NCBI GenBank assembly: GCA_015680685.1
Contig: MNCI01030499.1
Coordinates: 202,932-266,931 of the forward strand
Length of the DNA stretch: 64,000 bases
Reading direction: 5' to 3'
Source: Gnetum montanum
Taxonomy: Eukaryota > Streptophyta > Gnetopsida > Gnetales > Gnetaceae
Position 1 is the first letter of the stretch. Every line of letters starts with the position of its first letter. The notes under the pieces were generated by a model. That model saw only the letters and a program-made list of their open reading frames with translations. It was not told where the DNA came from and ran no database searches. This document shows positions 22,330-32,164 of this stretch, piece after piece. A program made the translations under genes and the position numbers.

Positions 22330-23500
22330 AGGCTATTAAAAAAGACGTTGAGAAGCTCCTCAAGGCTAGTTCATTTATCTTATGATAGATAGTAAGTGGA
22401 TGAGATCACTTGTCATTGTACCTAAGAAAAGAAAATAATGGAGAATTTGCATAGACATTAGGTTGTTAAACATGGCTACTTTCAAGGATAATTTTTCCTT
22501 TACCATTTATGGACCAAGTATTGGATACCATTATAATACATTTGTATTATAATTTTCTAGATGGTTATAGTGACGATAATAAAATTCAAATTTCTCCAGA
22601 AGAATAGAGCAAAATACTGTTTACTAGTCCTTGGGTGACTTTTGCAAAAAAAAAAGGACGTCTTTTGGTTTGTGTAATGATACTACCACATTCTAATGCC
22701 TTATCATCAATATCTTTTAGCAAAAAATTGACAGTGGTGTAGATGTCTTTATGGATGACTTCTTCACCTACAATGTTGCTTTGAATAAGCACTAGGTTGC
22801 TTGGAGCAAGTACTGAAATGATGTGTTGAAACTAATCTAAAACCCAACTAGTAAAAAAGCCATCTAATGGTTCAAAAGGACATTGTTTTAGAGCACTGAA
22901 TCTTAGAAAATAACATTGAGGTAAATCTTGAAAAGATAAGGATCATCCAAGGAATCACCAAACAACCTCAAACAATCAAATATGTGAGGTCATTTCTTGG
23001 GCATACTAGTTACTATAGGTGCTTCATTAAAAATTTATCAAAAATCATCAAACCATTGGTGGAGCTCACTAAGAAGGATGCAACATTTGAATGGACTAAG
23101 GGATGTGAGTAGGCATTCCAAATATTGAATTAGAAGCTAATAGAAATACCAATCCTATAAGCAATTGACGCATTGAAGTCATTCCACATCATGATGGATG
23201 CATCCAATTTTTTCTTAGAAGCAGTACTCACATAGATGGATGATGAGAAATGTCCATATTACATCCACTGTGCAAATAGAATAATTTTGAGTGCATAGCT
23301 TAATTACACCATAACAATAAGAATTAATGATGGTGGTGTATATCCTTCAAAAATTTAGGCACTATGTACTTTGATATTTTGTGTGTGTACACTAATCATC
23401 GTGTCATCTACTTTCTCATGAACAAACCAATGATGAATCCCCATATCATATTATGGTTGGTGATTTTGTAAGAATTAGATCTAATAATTGTGAATAAAAA
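22330..23500 (+). pseudogene. Element F reverse transcriptase and RNase H
   Basis: RT fragments: PLPFMDQVLDTI (about 22495-22535), YYNFLDGYSD (about 22545-22575) and the catalytic VFMDDFFTYN box (about 22745-22775), with frameshifts between them. RNase H starts HIMMDASNFF (about 23190-23220), which keeps the first catalytic Asp lost in A, B and D. It continues through CPYYIHCANR to VYTNHRVIYFLMNKP (about 23380-23430), where the later Asp is Asn. Confidence 0.82.
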
Positions 23501-23699
23501 GGAAACCAAGAATTTCGTTTTAGTTAAGATGGGACAACAACGTTGATAAAGAGCCTTTGTTTGATTAATTTCCTGATGAATGTCTTTTCTCCTAGGCAGT
23601 TGAGGCTTCAACGTCAAGGATTAAAAATTGGTATGATGACTTTCTTTCATACCTACTCATACAAAATACTTGCACTGAATGGGATGATAAGAGAAAACA

Positions 23700-24018
23700 A
23701 AAGTTCCTTTACTAAGTTAAACATTACATGGAAATAGAGGGTAACATCTATAAAATCTATGCAGATGGCTTAGTATAATGGTGTGTTCTTGATAACAATC
23801 AACTTCAAGTTCTTCAAAATGCTCATGAAGGTCCTCATGAGGTTCACTATGCTAGAAGATGAATGACCATTAAAATCCTAATGGTATGATATTTTTGGCC
23901 TACGGTTCTAAGAGACATCCATCATTTTCTCATTCATGTGAGCAATATCAATTAGATGAAGGGATGATAATTAGAATGGAGGAACCTCAATTGTGGATTT
24001 ATCCACTAGAGTTCTTTG
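23700..24018 (+). pseudogene. Element F integrase, 5' part
   Basis: Zinc-binding region (NAHEGPHEVHYARR, about 23817-23860; HSCEQYQLDEGM, about 23930-23965), then RMEEPQLWIYPLEFF up to 24013. It stops at the CTTTG duplication (24014-24018). The catalytic core resumes at 25246 after the inserted solo LTR. Confidence 0.8.
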
Positions 24019-25240
24019 TGTTGACCTTTTGGTATGTCAAAACGTTAAGAAAAATGGAGTATGAGAATTTTTGTATGGTTGTTGTGATTGTAGGAAAAAG
24101 TACATTGGAAACATTAGAAGAAGATGAGATGACACCTATAAAACAATGTTAAAATAAAGATCTCAAAAACCAAGATGAAGCCTACATTGATGACAAGGAA
24201 TGAACTAGTTTAGAAAAAAGGAAAGCTCAAAGGAGAAGGTCATCTACAAGGTCTCAAGTGAACATGCAAGATATCAAAAGATCTTGGACAAGGAACAAAG
24301 ACTTCAAAGCTCATCTTAGATGTTAAAAGGAAGCCTTAGAATGAAGGATTATTTTTAGAGAAGACGTCTTGTAGGAATAATAGACGTTTACTATCAAGTG
24401 AAGACGTCTCCAAGAAAAGGAAGATGCCTTGGTAGATTTGAAGGCAGCATAAGAGAAGACATCTCTGGAAAACAAAATATGTTTTTCTATGACGTATTTT
24501 ACCAAAAGAAGACATATTTATAGAATGAAGGTCTAATATAGAAAGATGTCTCAATCTTAGAGAAGACATCTCCAGTAACCATTAACTAACCATTGCACAA
24601 ATTCTAAGGTAATTTTGGAAACATATTAGCTATAAGAGGACTTCATTCTCATTTTGGAAATGTGTAAGCATTGTGTACTTCCATTTTATTCATCAAGTAA
24701 TCATTGTATTCATTGTTATTCCTCATTGTACAATCTTTTGTATGTTGTAATTGATCAAAGTGAACTATATCTCAAAGTACAAGGATCAACAAACTTAGTT
24801 GCAATCTTTCCTTGTAATTGTTGTTCTCTTCTCTTGCCTTGTGGGATTGATGTGCTTCTTGTAGGAAGGTATATTGCTTGCTTATTGGGATCCTATGAAA
24901 TTGAGTGTTGGTGTAGCACCTCAATACTCCAAAGTAGAGCTCAATTTGTAAAGGCTGTGGAATCTTGGAAACCACATTCTAAGCTTGTTGGGACCTTGTC
25001 GGGTTGAGTGGATTCGTTGTGTTGAATCACTTTGTTGTGAAGCTTAGAGCTTGTAAAGGATGTGGTACCCTTCAAACCACATTTGAGAGTAACAAAGACT
25101 ACAAGTATGCTTGCAAACTACCCTCTAAGTGTGGACTACCCAAGTTGGAGAACCATGTTAAATTTGATGTATGTGCTTTGTCTCAAAGAATTTTAATTTG
25201 CAGAACTTATTCATCCCCCTTCTAAGTTCAAATATTCATA
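24019..25240 (+). mobile_element. Probable solo LTR inserted in the integrase of element F
   Basis: The 1222-bp segment interrupts integrase and is flanked by CTTTG at 24014-24018 and 25241-25245, a 5-bp target duplication. It starts TGTTGACC and ends TTCATA; with one C-to-T change at the last CA it would be a standard TG...CA LTR. Inside: an array of AGACGTCT-like palindromes (24362-24571), a CTATAAGAGG TATA box near 24630, then an R/U5-like stretch ending CTTATTCATCCCCCTTCT, reminiscent of plant retrotransposon LTR ends. No gag or pol. It is unrelated to the Athila LTRs here. Short open frames at 24654-25225 are incidental. Confidence 0.65.
24362..24571 (+). promoter_or_regulatory. AGACGTCT palindrome array in the solo LTR
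   Basis: AGACGTCT at 24362-24369 and 24402-24409, AGACATCT at 24457-24464 and 24564-24571, AGATGTCT at 24544-24551, plus weaker copies. All lie upstream of the TATA box. The ACGT core is a typical plant bZIP-type site, so a role as U3 enhancer repeats is likely but inferred. The one-base variants look like deaminated copies of the perfect palindrome. Confidence 0.55.
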
Positions 25241-25245
25241 CTTTG

Positions 25246-25970
25246 ATCTTTGAAGTATTGATATCATGGGGTCCATCACCTTCATGTCTAATAGAAATTC
25301 TAACATCATCATTACTATTAACTACTATACCAAATGGGCTGAGTTTGTAGTTGTCACTTATTACACTCTTCTATGGTATCTTGATTCTTTTGGAAAAAAA
25401 TGGTAAACAAGTTTGATGTTCCTAAGATACTAATTTTTGATAATAAAACTTGTTTTACAAGTGCTACTTTTTGAAAGTAGATACAACTCTTCGGGGTGAA
25501 GCATATACTCATAACACTGTATCACCTCCAAGCCAATAGTCAAGTCGAAGTCACCAATAGGGAGATCACTAAAATTCTAATGAGAACCATTAGTAGATGT
25601 AGGAAAGACTATAGAAAAAAACTCAACAATGCCCTATGGACATAGTGCTCAACTTGGAAGCTTCTTATAGGTTACTCTTCTTATGAGTTAATGGATAACA
25701 AGTTATCTAAACTTCTAATTGAAACCATGCTATGTATACTTACAACTATATATGACTTTGAATTAGACATTTAGAGCTCTTTCAAGGTTTTCAAAATCAA
25801 AATTCAAAAGAAAATTTGAAGATAAATTTTGATTTGAAATATACTCCATGGAAATCTTTACTTGGGACCTATTAGAAAGGTTCCTAAATGTTCCATGATA
25901 AAACTAACATTAAGATGTAGAAGAGGAGGCCTCCATACTTGATTTTTTAAACTCAACATCTATATCATAA
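25246..25970 (+). pseudogene. Element F integrase, 3' part
   Basis: Continues the integrase core after the solo LTR: SIDIMGSITFMSN (about 25256-25295, first Asp kept), INYYTKWAEFVVVT, LIFDNKTCFTS (about 25430-25465, second Asp kept) and QVEVTNREITKIL (about 25540-25580, Glu kept). ALWT and YSSYELMDNKLSKLLIE follow. All three DDE residues are still encoded, unusually for this window, although stops break the frame. Similarity fades near 25970. Confidence 0.82.
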
Positions 25971-27382
25971 TCCTTGTCCATAATAAGTAAAAAAGCATTG
26001 TCCAATTAAAAAACATTTGGAATAGCTATAAAAGTAGAGAAATAATGAAACACTTTTTGGGTTTTAAAATTGAAAGTAGTATTTGCATGCTACTTATTTT
26101 TATGTTACATTGAGTGAAATCTATATGTATATGTATTTTCATTGTTGGTCCCTACTAAATATTTCTTCTTCTTTTTTCAAAAGAGAAATTATTTTTATAT
26201 GTCAAGAGTTTATTGGCTTCTTTAGAATTAAAAGGATTAGCAAAATGTTGAGAACTTATTGAAGAAGATTTCATTTGTACCTAGCTAAAACTACCATTAT
26301 CTGCCTTTTTTGAATATTTCTATTTCTTTTCCTCATGAATACTTTTTCATTAAAAATATGAAAGATTTCAATAACATGACCTTCACGACAATAATAGTTG
26401 CAACATCCTTAGAAATTATAGTATGTAATTTCCTTAGAAAAACACGGATTATCAGCTTTATGTTTTAATTCTATCTTTCTTAATGTAAATTAATCTTTAC
26501 AAAAGAACATGTGTACTACACACTATGTAGTAATGTTTTTGACTTTGTTTTTAAGATCATGCCAATGATGCTAATGATTTCAGTTTTAACACTTTAAAAA
26601 ATAAGAGAAAAAATTTCTAATTCAATCCAGTAAGAAATTTGAGTAATGAGAAGAATGAGGATCAAAATTCACTTTCCATTTCAAACAAATAAAAGTATTA
26701 TGTTGATCCATAAAAACTTTAAGATGTAATGATTTCTCAATTATTTTAGAATTGGCCAACTCAATAAACAAAAAATAGGATCATCACTCAGAGCCACAAT
26801 GCTTATCCCTCTAAGTCTATAGCAAGCGTGCAAAATGCTAATTCCATAGCATTCAAGAATATCTTGAATCATTGGTGTAAAACTCTTATTTAGGTGAATA
26901 AATCAAATAATATATAAAAATATTTATCATGAAGTAATATCTTTTAACAGAGATTTATATAAATCATCAAGTAGAGTAAAATCAAAAGCTTCAGAATTCT
27001 TCATAGTCTCTATCATCTAAGAAATATTATAATTTTTCATCTTTAGATCATTCCTCACCAAAAAAAATGTGTACTACAATAACTTTACAAGAAACCCTTA
27101 AGATTGATAGACCACTTGGAATTAGTTGGTAGAATCTAGATAGAATATGACAATGTGTCAAGTTAGCATATCCCTTAAAATTAATTTTTTTTCTCATAAA
27201 CTACAAGCTACATGCAACTCTTGTTACAAGGCCATGGATTCAAATATTTCAATACTTAAAAAACATCCTATTTGAGGTAGAAAATGAATTAGCCATTTTT
27301 ACTTCTTGCTAAAAGATTACTCTATTCAAAGAAATATTACTAAACATTCTAACATTATAACAAACTATAATAGAAATAATAA

Positions 27383-27490
27383 GGTGTTAACTTAGTGATA
27401 AAAATCTTGATTTGAAAACTTTGAGTTATGGGTGTAATTCTAGTGGGTAATACTAAATCATAAAGTTCTAATTGGACTATATGTCTTCAA
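27383..27490 (+). repeat. tRNA-derived SINE-like repeat, copy 1
   Basis: Starts GGTGTTAACTTAGTGATAAA (A-box-like, compare TRGCNNAGYNGG). About 35 bases later comes GGGTGTAATTCTAGTGGG (decayed B box, compare GGTTCRANYCC), then TACTAAATCATAAAGTTCTA. Spacing between the boxes fits a tRNA-type pol III promoter. The shared sequence with 28245-28345 supports a dispersed repeat family. Confidence 0.55.
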
Positions 27491-28244
27491 AGTTAATATT
27501 ATACCTATTTTTTTGAATATCTCATTTGGTATGATAAATTTATAATAAATATAAAAGAAAACAATGGTTTTTCTATGCCTTTTAAAGTCTAATAATGTAT
27601 TAAATTTTTCAAAATAATTGATATTCTCAAATTTGTCAAAACTTCAATTATAGGGATATTTGGACCTAAAACAAAACCAAACTATTAAAAAATAGATTTA
27701 AAATAGTAGTATATGAGAAAATTGCATAACAACTATAATCTCAAATGAGACATGACTTTTAAAAAGATTATTGTTTATAAACATCAACCACATTTCCATG
27801 GAAAGTTGCACTAAAACTAAATTCATCATCATCAAAAAAAGATTGGAAAGATTAAAAGAATAATTCATTGCCATTAGTTTATGTACCTCCTATTTGTTGA
27901 AGATGCATATTTATTTCCTTTCCAAGGCTCTCAAGTTACCTTAGCTAATAATACTCATGGTTTGTTACATAATTTTGTAGTGACCTTCAATTTACTTGCC
28001 TTTAAGTTTTTGAATTTACAAGGCTTTTAATACTTCATACTCATATAAGAATTTTGGCTTTTGGATTACAAAACAATTTAAATAAAAGCTAGATTTATGA
28101 ATTGAATTAAAATATATCTTTTTTATATTTTTAAAGTCTTGGATCTTAGCTTAGTTTAGCTATAACCAATATTTTTTACACAATGCTATGATATTTTATG
28201 CTAATTCATTAAGATTCTATCTATTAAGTAACTATTAAATAATG

Positions 28245-28345
28245 AGGTGTTAGCTTAATAGTACAAGTCATAGGTTCAATTCTACTGGGTAGCATTAAGT
28301 TATAAACTACTATAAATCTTGGGGTGTACCTATGTTTCACTTATT
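28245..28345 (+). repeat. tRNA-derived SINE-like repeat, copy 2
   Basis: GGTGTTAGCTTAATAGTACA (A-box-like) and CATAGGTTCAATTCTACTGG (a well-preserved B box), then GTAGCATTAAGTTATAAACTA, parallel to copy 1. The segment between the two boxes is shorter than in copy 1, so an internal deletion is likely. No clear A-tail or target duplication is visible. Confidence 0.55.
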
Positions 28346-29468
28346 TTGGGTTCCAACACCCATATTTTTTCCTTTTAGTTTTTGCTTTCAAATTTTTAAT
28401 AATTATTTTAGTTGCTACAATGTCAAGAAAGTTATCTTGTTGCAAAATATTTTTGGATTTATCTCTTGTGGGTAAAGAAAAGTAAATTTTTAAGTAAAGG
28501 TCATTGAAAAAGCATCTAAGCTACTTGCTCATTGAAGGTACGTCTAAACCTAGAACACTTCATGTTATTCATTCTATTCCAACCTTTATGCCTACTTATT
28601 GTGTACTTAGTAATTTTAAAAGAGTGGAGTTGTTCATTTGTATGACATAATTTCCAAGCTTGTTACATTTAATCCATTCTAAATACCATGTATATATACC
28701 CATTAATGAACCAAAGAACCAAAGCCAAATTTTAAGATCTTGGCTATTTGCAATACATTAGTATGGCTCTTCCTATAGAGATGAAGAAAAATTTACATAA
28801 CTAAAGCCTTAATGCTCATCCTAATAAGTAAAATACCAAGAGGATGGATGAAAGTCTAACCTCCAATTTGAAGTGATATTCCTTTTAAAAGAACTCTAAT
28901 CATAACTGTAATTTTTAAAAAATTGGCATCACTATGCTAGTAGAAAAGAAAGATTACAACCTTAACTTTGCTTATAAAAACCTATTTATATATCATAAAG
29001 TATACATAACTAATAAAATCTAAATAAATAATATTAGCTGAAGTTTTTAGTTTCAAGAAAAAATCAAACTAATAGGAAAAGTGCACTTTTCTAAAACAAA
29101 TGGGAAAATATAAAAGGAGGTGTAGGGCCATTTGGGTTGGAACTAGAACATAAACGATGCATATTTTCCAATATGATTTAAGTAACTCTTATATCCCAAG
29201 GTAGGATTCTTAACATTTGTTTTATTTTGTTTTTCTGCCTAGTAGTGTCTACCGACTGTTGGTTTCCCAATAGCAATTATTTTATTTTTTTTGTTTATTT
29301 TCACATTCTTCTTGATACCGAAGAAGCTATTGCAAGAAATTTTCTTCTCAATAGCTATTGTCGAAAATTTTTGAATTTACTGGCACCATCATTATTTTTG
29401 TTGTTGCCAAACTAAAGAAATTGAGGCATGGAAAGTATAATGATGTTTATCAATAGACTTTTAACACT

Positions 29469-30110
29469 TGATGAGTGGTGGAGCATCTAACACTCTACCA
29501 TACAAGTCACAAGTGCTCATGCATGACCAAATAGTAATCCATGGATGGACAATATTATTATGCTAGCAATTGATATTTAGTTTACCATTGTTGTCTTCCA
29601 CCTTTAAGTCAATGAAGACTAAGTGTATGGTTTAACTTGTAGTGAGGAATATGTTAAGTGATGTTGTATGACTCATTTTAGTTCTAAGTGAAAACATAAT
29701 AGAAATGAAGTTAAATGCTAAGTTTAATTAGTGACAAGAATGTAAATCTATTCTAGCCTATAGTGGTGAACATTTGTTCTTGGTTTACAGGAGATGCTTT
29801 GGACTCATGTAATTGTTACTGGGATTACCCAGTACAACTCACTTGAATAAATATTTTGAACAACTGCTAAATATCACACTATGGGCATTCACTTTATTGT
29901 TAGCCATGAAAACAAACTATAAGAGTTATGCTAAGGATGGAATGAAAAAGTTGTTGATTATGCACCTAAGTGCTAGTATTTATAGGGATGCACACATCTC
30001 GAGACATCACATCAACGATGACATAACAAGGTTTACGCCATTGTATCTACGACATCGTTGATACAAGATCATAGCTACGATATCGCTTCCTCCAAAAATT
30101 TATCTTTATC
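29469..30110 (-). repeat. 3' LTR of element B
   Basis: Starts TGATGAG at 29469 and ends CTTTATCA at 30110, next to the polypurine tract. It aligns with 51689-52055 (ACCATACAA, then a TTGTCTTCC...TACACTTG-like stretch). At 642 bp it is shorter than A's and C's LTRs, so deletions are likely. U3 (about 29985-30110) has GACATCACATCAACGATG-type repeats and CGATATCG. The TATA box CCCTATAAATACT (minus strand) lies at about 29975-29988. Confidence 0.87.
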
Positions 30111-30120
30111 ATACCCCCAC
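30111..30120 (-). promoter_or_regulatory. Polypurine tract of element B
   Basis: Minus strand TGTGGGGGTA directly before the 3' LTR; identical to that of A. Confidence 0.85.
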
Positions 30121-30308
30121 AACTGACTAGAAACTCATCCTTAAGTTAAAACAAAATGAGGATAGAGTTTGTTACAAAATTATGAGATAGATTCAACTTG
30201 ACATGACTAAATAACTATTTACATGAGTTAGAATTTTGTAGTGATGTTTTTACAAAATGACATAGTTACATGACAAAAAAAACAAAATTTGAAGTAGCTT
30301 GATCTAGC

Positions 30309-31191
30309 TCATGTTCTAGGTAGTGGAGGCTCTTCCATTAGCTTCTTTGCTTTATCATCAAGCTTTTGAAAATGATATTGGTTTAGGAGTGTCAAAATAT
30401 TTTCTTCTCCTATCCATGGATCATGTACCATCCATGCTAATTTTATGATGTTGGATGGAGCTGGTACTTTCCATGGACATGGTAGTTGCGGAAACATCTG
30501 ATTAGCTTTTATGTATCATGTTGCAAATTTCCATATCTCTTTTTCAAATGCTCTAGCCATCTTTGTCAGTTCTTGATAGTCTAACATGTGATGTGCTAGG
30601 TTTGTTGATACATCATTTTGTCTATGGTAGCTGGCCTTGACAATTTCTAACTATGATTTTGCCACTTGTAGTTTTTGTAGTGTGTCTTTTCTGTCAGCAA
30701 ACTCCTTGTCATACAAGACATACATAGCTACTACATGTTGCTCCAATTCATTTCTAGGCCTGCTTGTTATTAGCATAACTAGATTAGCATCCCAAAGGTT
30801 TGCTAATCCAATGTACTCTATAAGGTCTTCTATCTATAGGTTCTTGTTCTTTACCTTGGCTTGGTGGACATGGGCAAGACTATCCAAGATGGGTTACCAA
30901 TCTAGATTTTTTTGAAGAAAGAGAACTAATTTTGGCCTTTGCCATCTTAATCTCTTTTTCATTTATTTTTTTGTACATGCCCACTTGGTCTTTGAAATAC
31001 TCTTTAAGTCATTCATGCATTTTTGGCCTCATTTTTCCATATGATAATTTCTATTAAATAGCGTAGACTTCTTTCATTGATAATTTTCTATTAGTAACTC
31101 ATGTCTTGGTTGACTCTAACTAGTTGTTCTCAAAGTTGTTGGATGCTCTACTCAAGAAGATTTTTCTACTTTTTAATGTTTGTTAACCTTG
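30309..31191 (-). pseudogene. Extra ORF of element B, 3' part
   Basis: C-terminal part of the extra ORF, separated from its 5' part (41193-42905) by element D. It ends at a TGA (30311-30309) after MEEPPLPRT, matching the end of A's and C's copies. MFPQLPCPWKVPAPSNI and VHDPWIGEEN (about 30497-30400) align with MFPIMPCLWDVP and VNDPW in A. The remainder is Lys/Glu/Gln/Leu-rich and coiled-coil-like, with several stops. Function unknown. Confidence 0.75.
31187..31191. repeat. Target-site duplication of D, left copy
   Basis: CCTTG, identical to 41193-41197 on the other side of element D. Confidence 0.93.
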
Positions 31192-32058
31192 TGATGAGTC
31201 CTAATATCAGATCCCCAATATCGAATCCTCGATATCGAACCCTCGATATTGGATACGTGATATCGGAGATGCTGAAGCGATATTGAACATGCGATGTCAG
31301 AACCTATCTCATTGCCTATAAATAAGAGACATGGGCACTTGGTTTGGTATTAGTTTTTAGCCCCTTAGCCGAACTCTTGTAGTTTTTTCCCTTCCAGAGT
31401 TAGAATTATTTTTGAGTGCCCATAGTAGGAGTCATAAAGTGAACAAATCTTTATTTGAGCATTGTGTACCTAAGCACACCTTATGTCTGGAAATAAAGAT
31501 GAACTTTGTGATAAACCTTGCAACATTCAAAATAGCTTAATTATTGCATTTTATGTTATTTAATATTATTTAATGCTTTCAATAGTTACTTAATGTTATT
31601 TCATAGAATTATTAATTGTCAATTACCAATGAATTAGCACACTCAGCATGACCACTTCGAGCATACATGGGAACACTTGGTAACCCAGTAACAACTAGCG
31701 TTTGGTAATTCCAAAAGTGTTACACTAGTTCAGGATGTGTTCGGAGAGTGGGAACAGATGCTAGTGTTAGGACTAGTTAGAGAATAGTTAACTAATTAAA
31801 TCAAATTGGTTATTAAATTACCTCATTCCTCTCTTTTAAGCATCAAGAAAATAAAATGTAAAAGAATAAAAATCACATACCTTGAGTTTACTTAACCATA
31901 CAATTGAGCCTTACAAGTAAGCTTGGGAAGACAATGATTGTATAACGCATCATTGTTTTGTGTAGGTGCATAAGCACTTAATCCTCAAAGTTTGACCAAA
32001 TTGCATGTGAATGCTTATATTCATATGGTTGGGTGTAGGGGTACCTCGCCACTCAACA
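31192..32058 (+). repeat. 5' LTR of element D
   Basis: TGATGAG at 31192 to CTCAACA at 32058 (CTCATCA with one change). U3 (31200-31310) carries an array of GATATC/CGATATCG motifs. A TATAAATA box at 31317-31324 is followed by AAGAG, as in E. 867 bp, the same length as the 3' LTR. Confidence 0.95.
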
Positions 32059-32059
32059 T

Positions 32060-32077
32060 TGGCACCGTTGCTGGGGA
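32060..32077 (+). promoter_or_regulatory. Primer-binding site of element D
   Basis: TGGCACCGTTGCTGGGGA. It matches the tRNA-Asp(GUC)-derived site TGGCGCCGTTGCCGGGGA at 16 of 18 positions, and both mismatches are transitions. Confidence 0.92.
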
Positions 32078-32164
32078 TTTTGTTGTTTGTGTGCTAATTA
32101 GAACTTAGGAAATCCTTCCATCATTAATCACCAAAAAAGGGTATCACACACTGAATAATCAATC

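Larger units (their letters stand above)
17829..25970 (+). mobile_element. Element F: degraded Athila-like retrotransposon, 3' end not recognised
   Basis: Plus strand: 5' LTR (17829-18660), decayed primer-binding site, gag, protease, RT, RNase H and integrase up to about 25970. No polypurine tract or 3' LTR is recognisable after that. It has many stops, short indels and an A-rich drift, so by appearance it is one of the oldest copies. Integrase is split by a 1.22-kb insertion at 24019-25240. Confidence 0.88.
25970..29468. other. AT-rich spacer between elements F and B
   Basis: About 3.5 kb of strongly AT-rich DNA without a convincing gene. It holds two SINE-like repeats (27383-27490, 28245-28345). 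A minus-strand fragment at about 26340-26420 reads CNYYCREGHVIEIF, weakly like a gag zinc knuckle. A small hairpin near 29316-29355 pairs AGCTATTG with CAATAGCT. No LTR ends are recognised. Confidence 0.5.

Noticed and set aside
24654-25225. Cys-rich plus-strand frames that might be a small gene
   Set aside because: They lie downstream of the TATA box within the probable solo LTR and show no domain; likely incidental.
29227-29415. 62-codon hydrophobic frame that might be a small membrane protein
   Set aside because: T-rich DNA just outside element B with a small hairpin; hydrophobicity follows from TTT/TTA codons.
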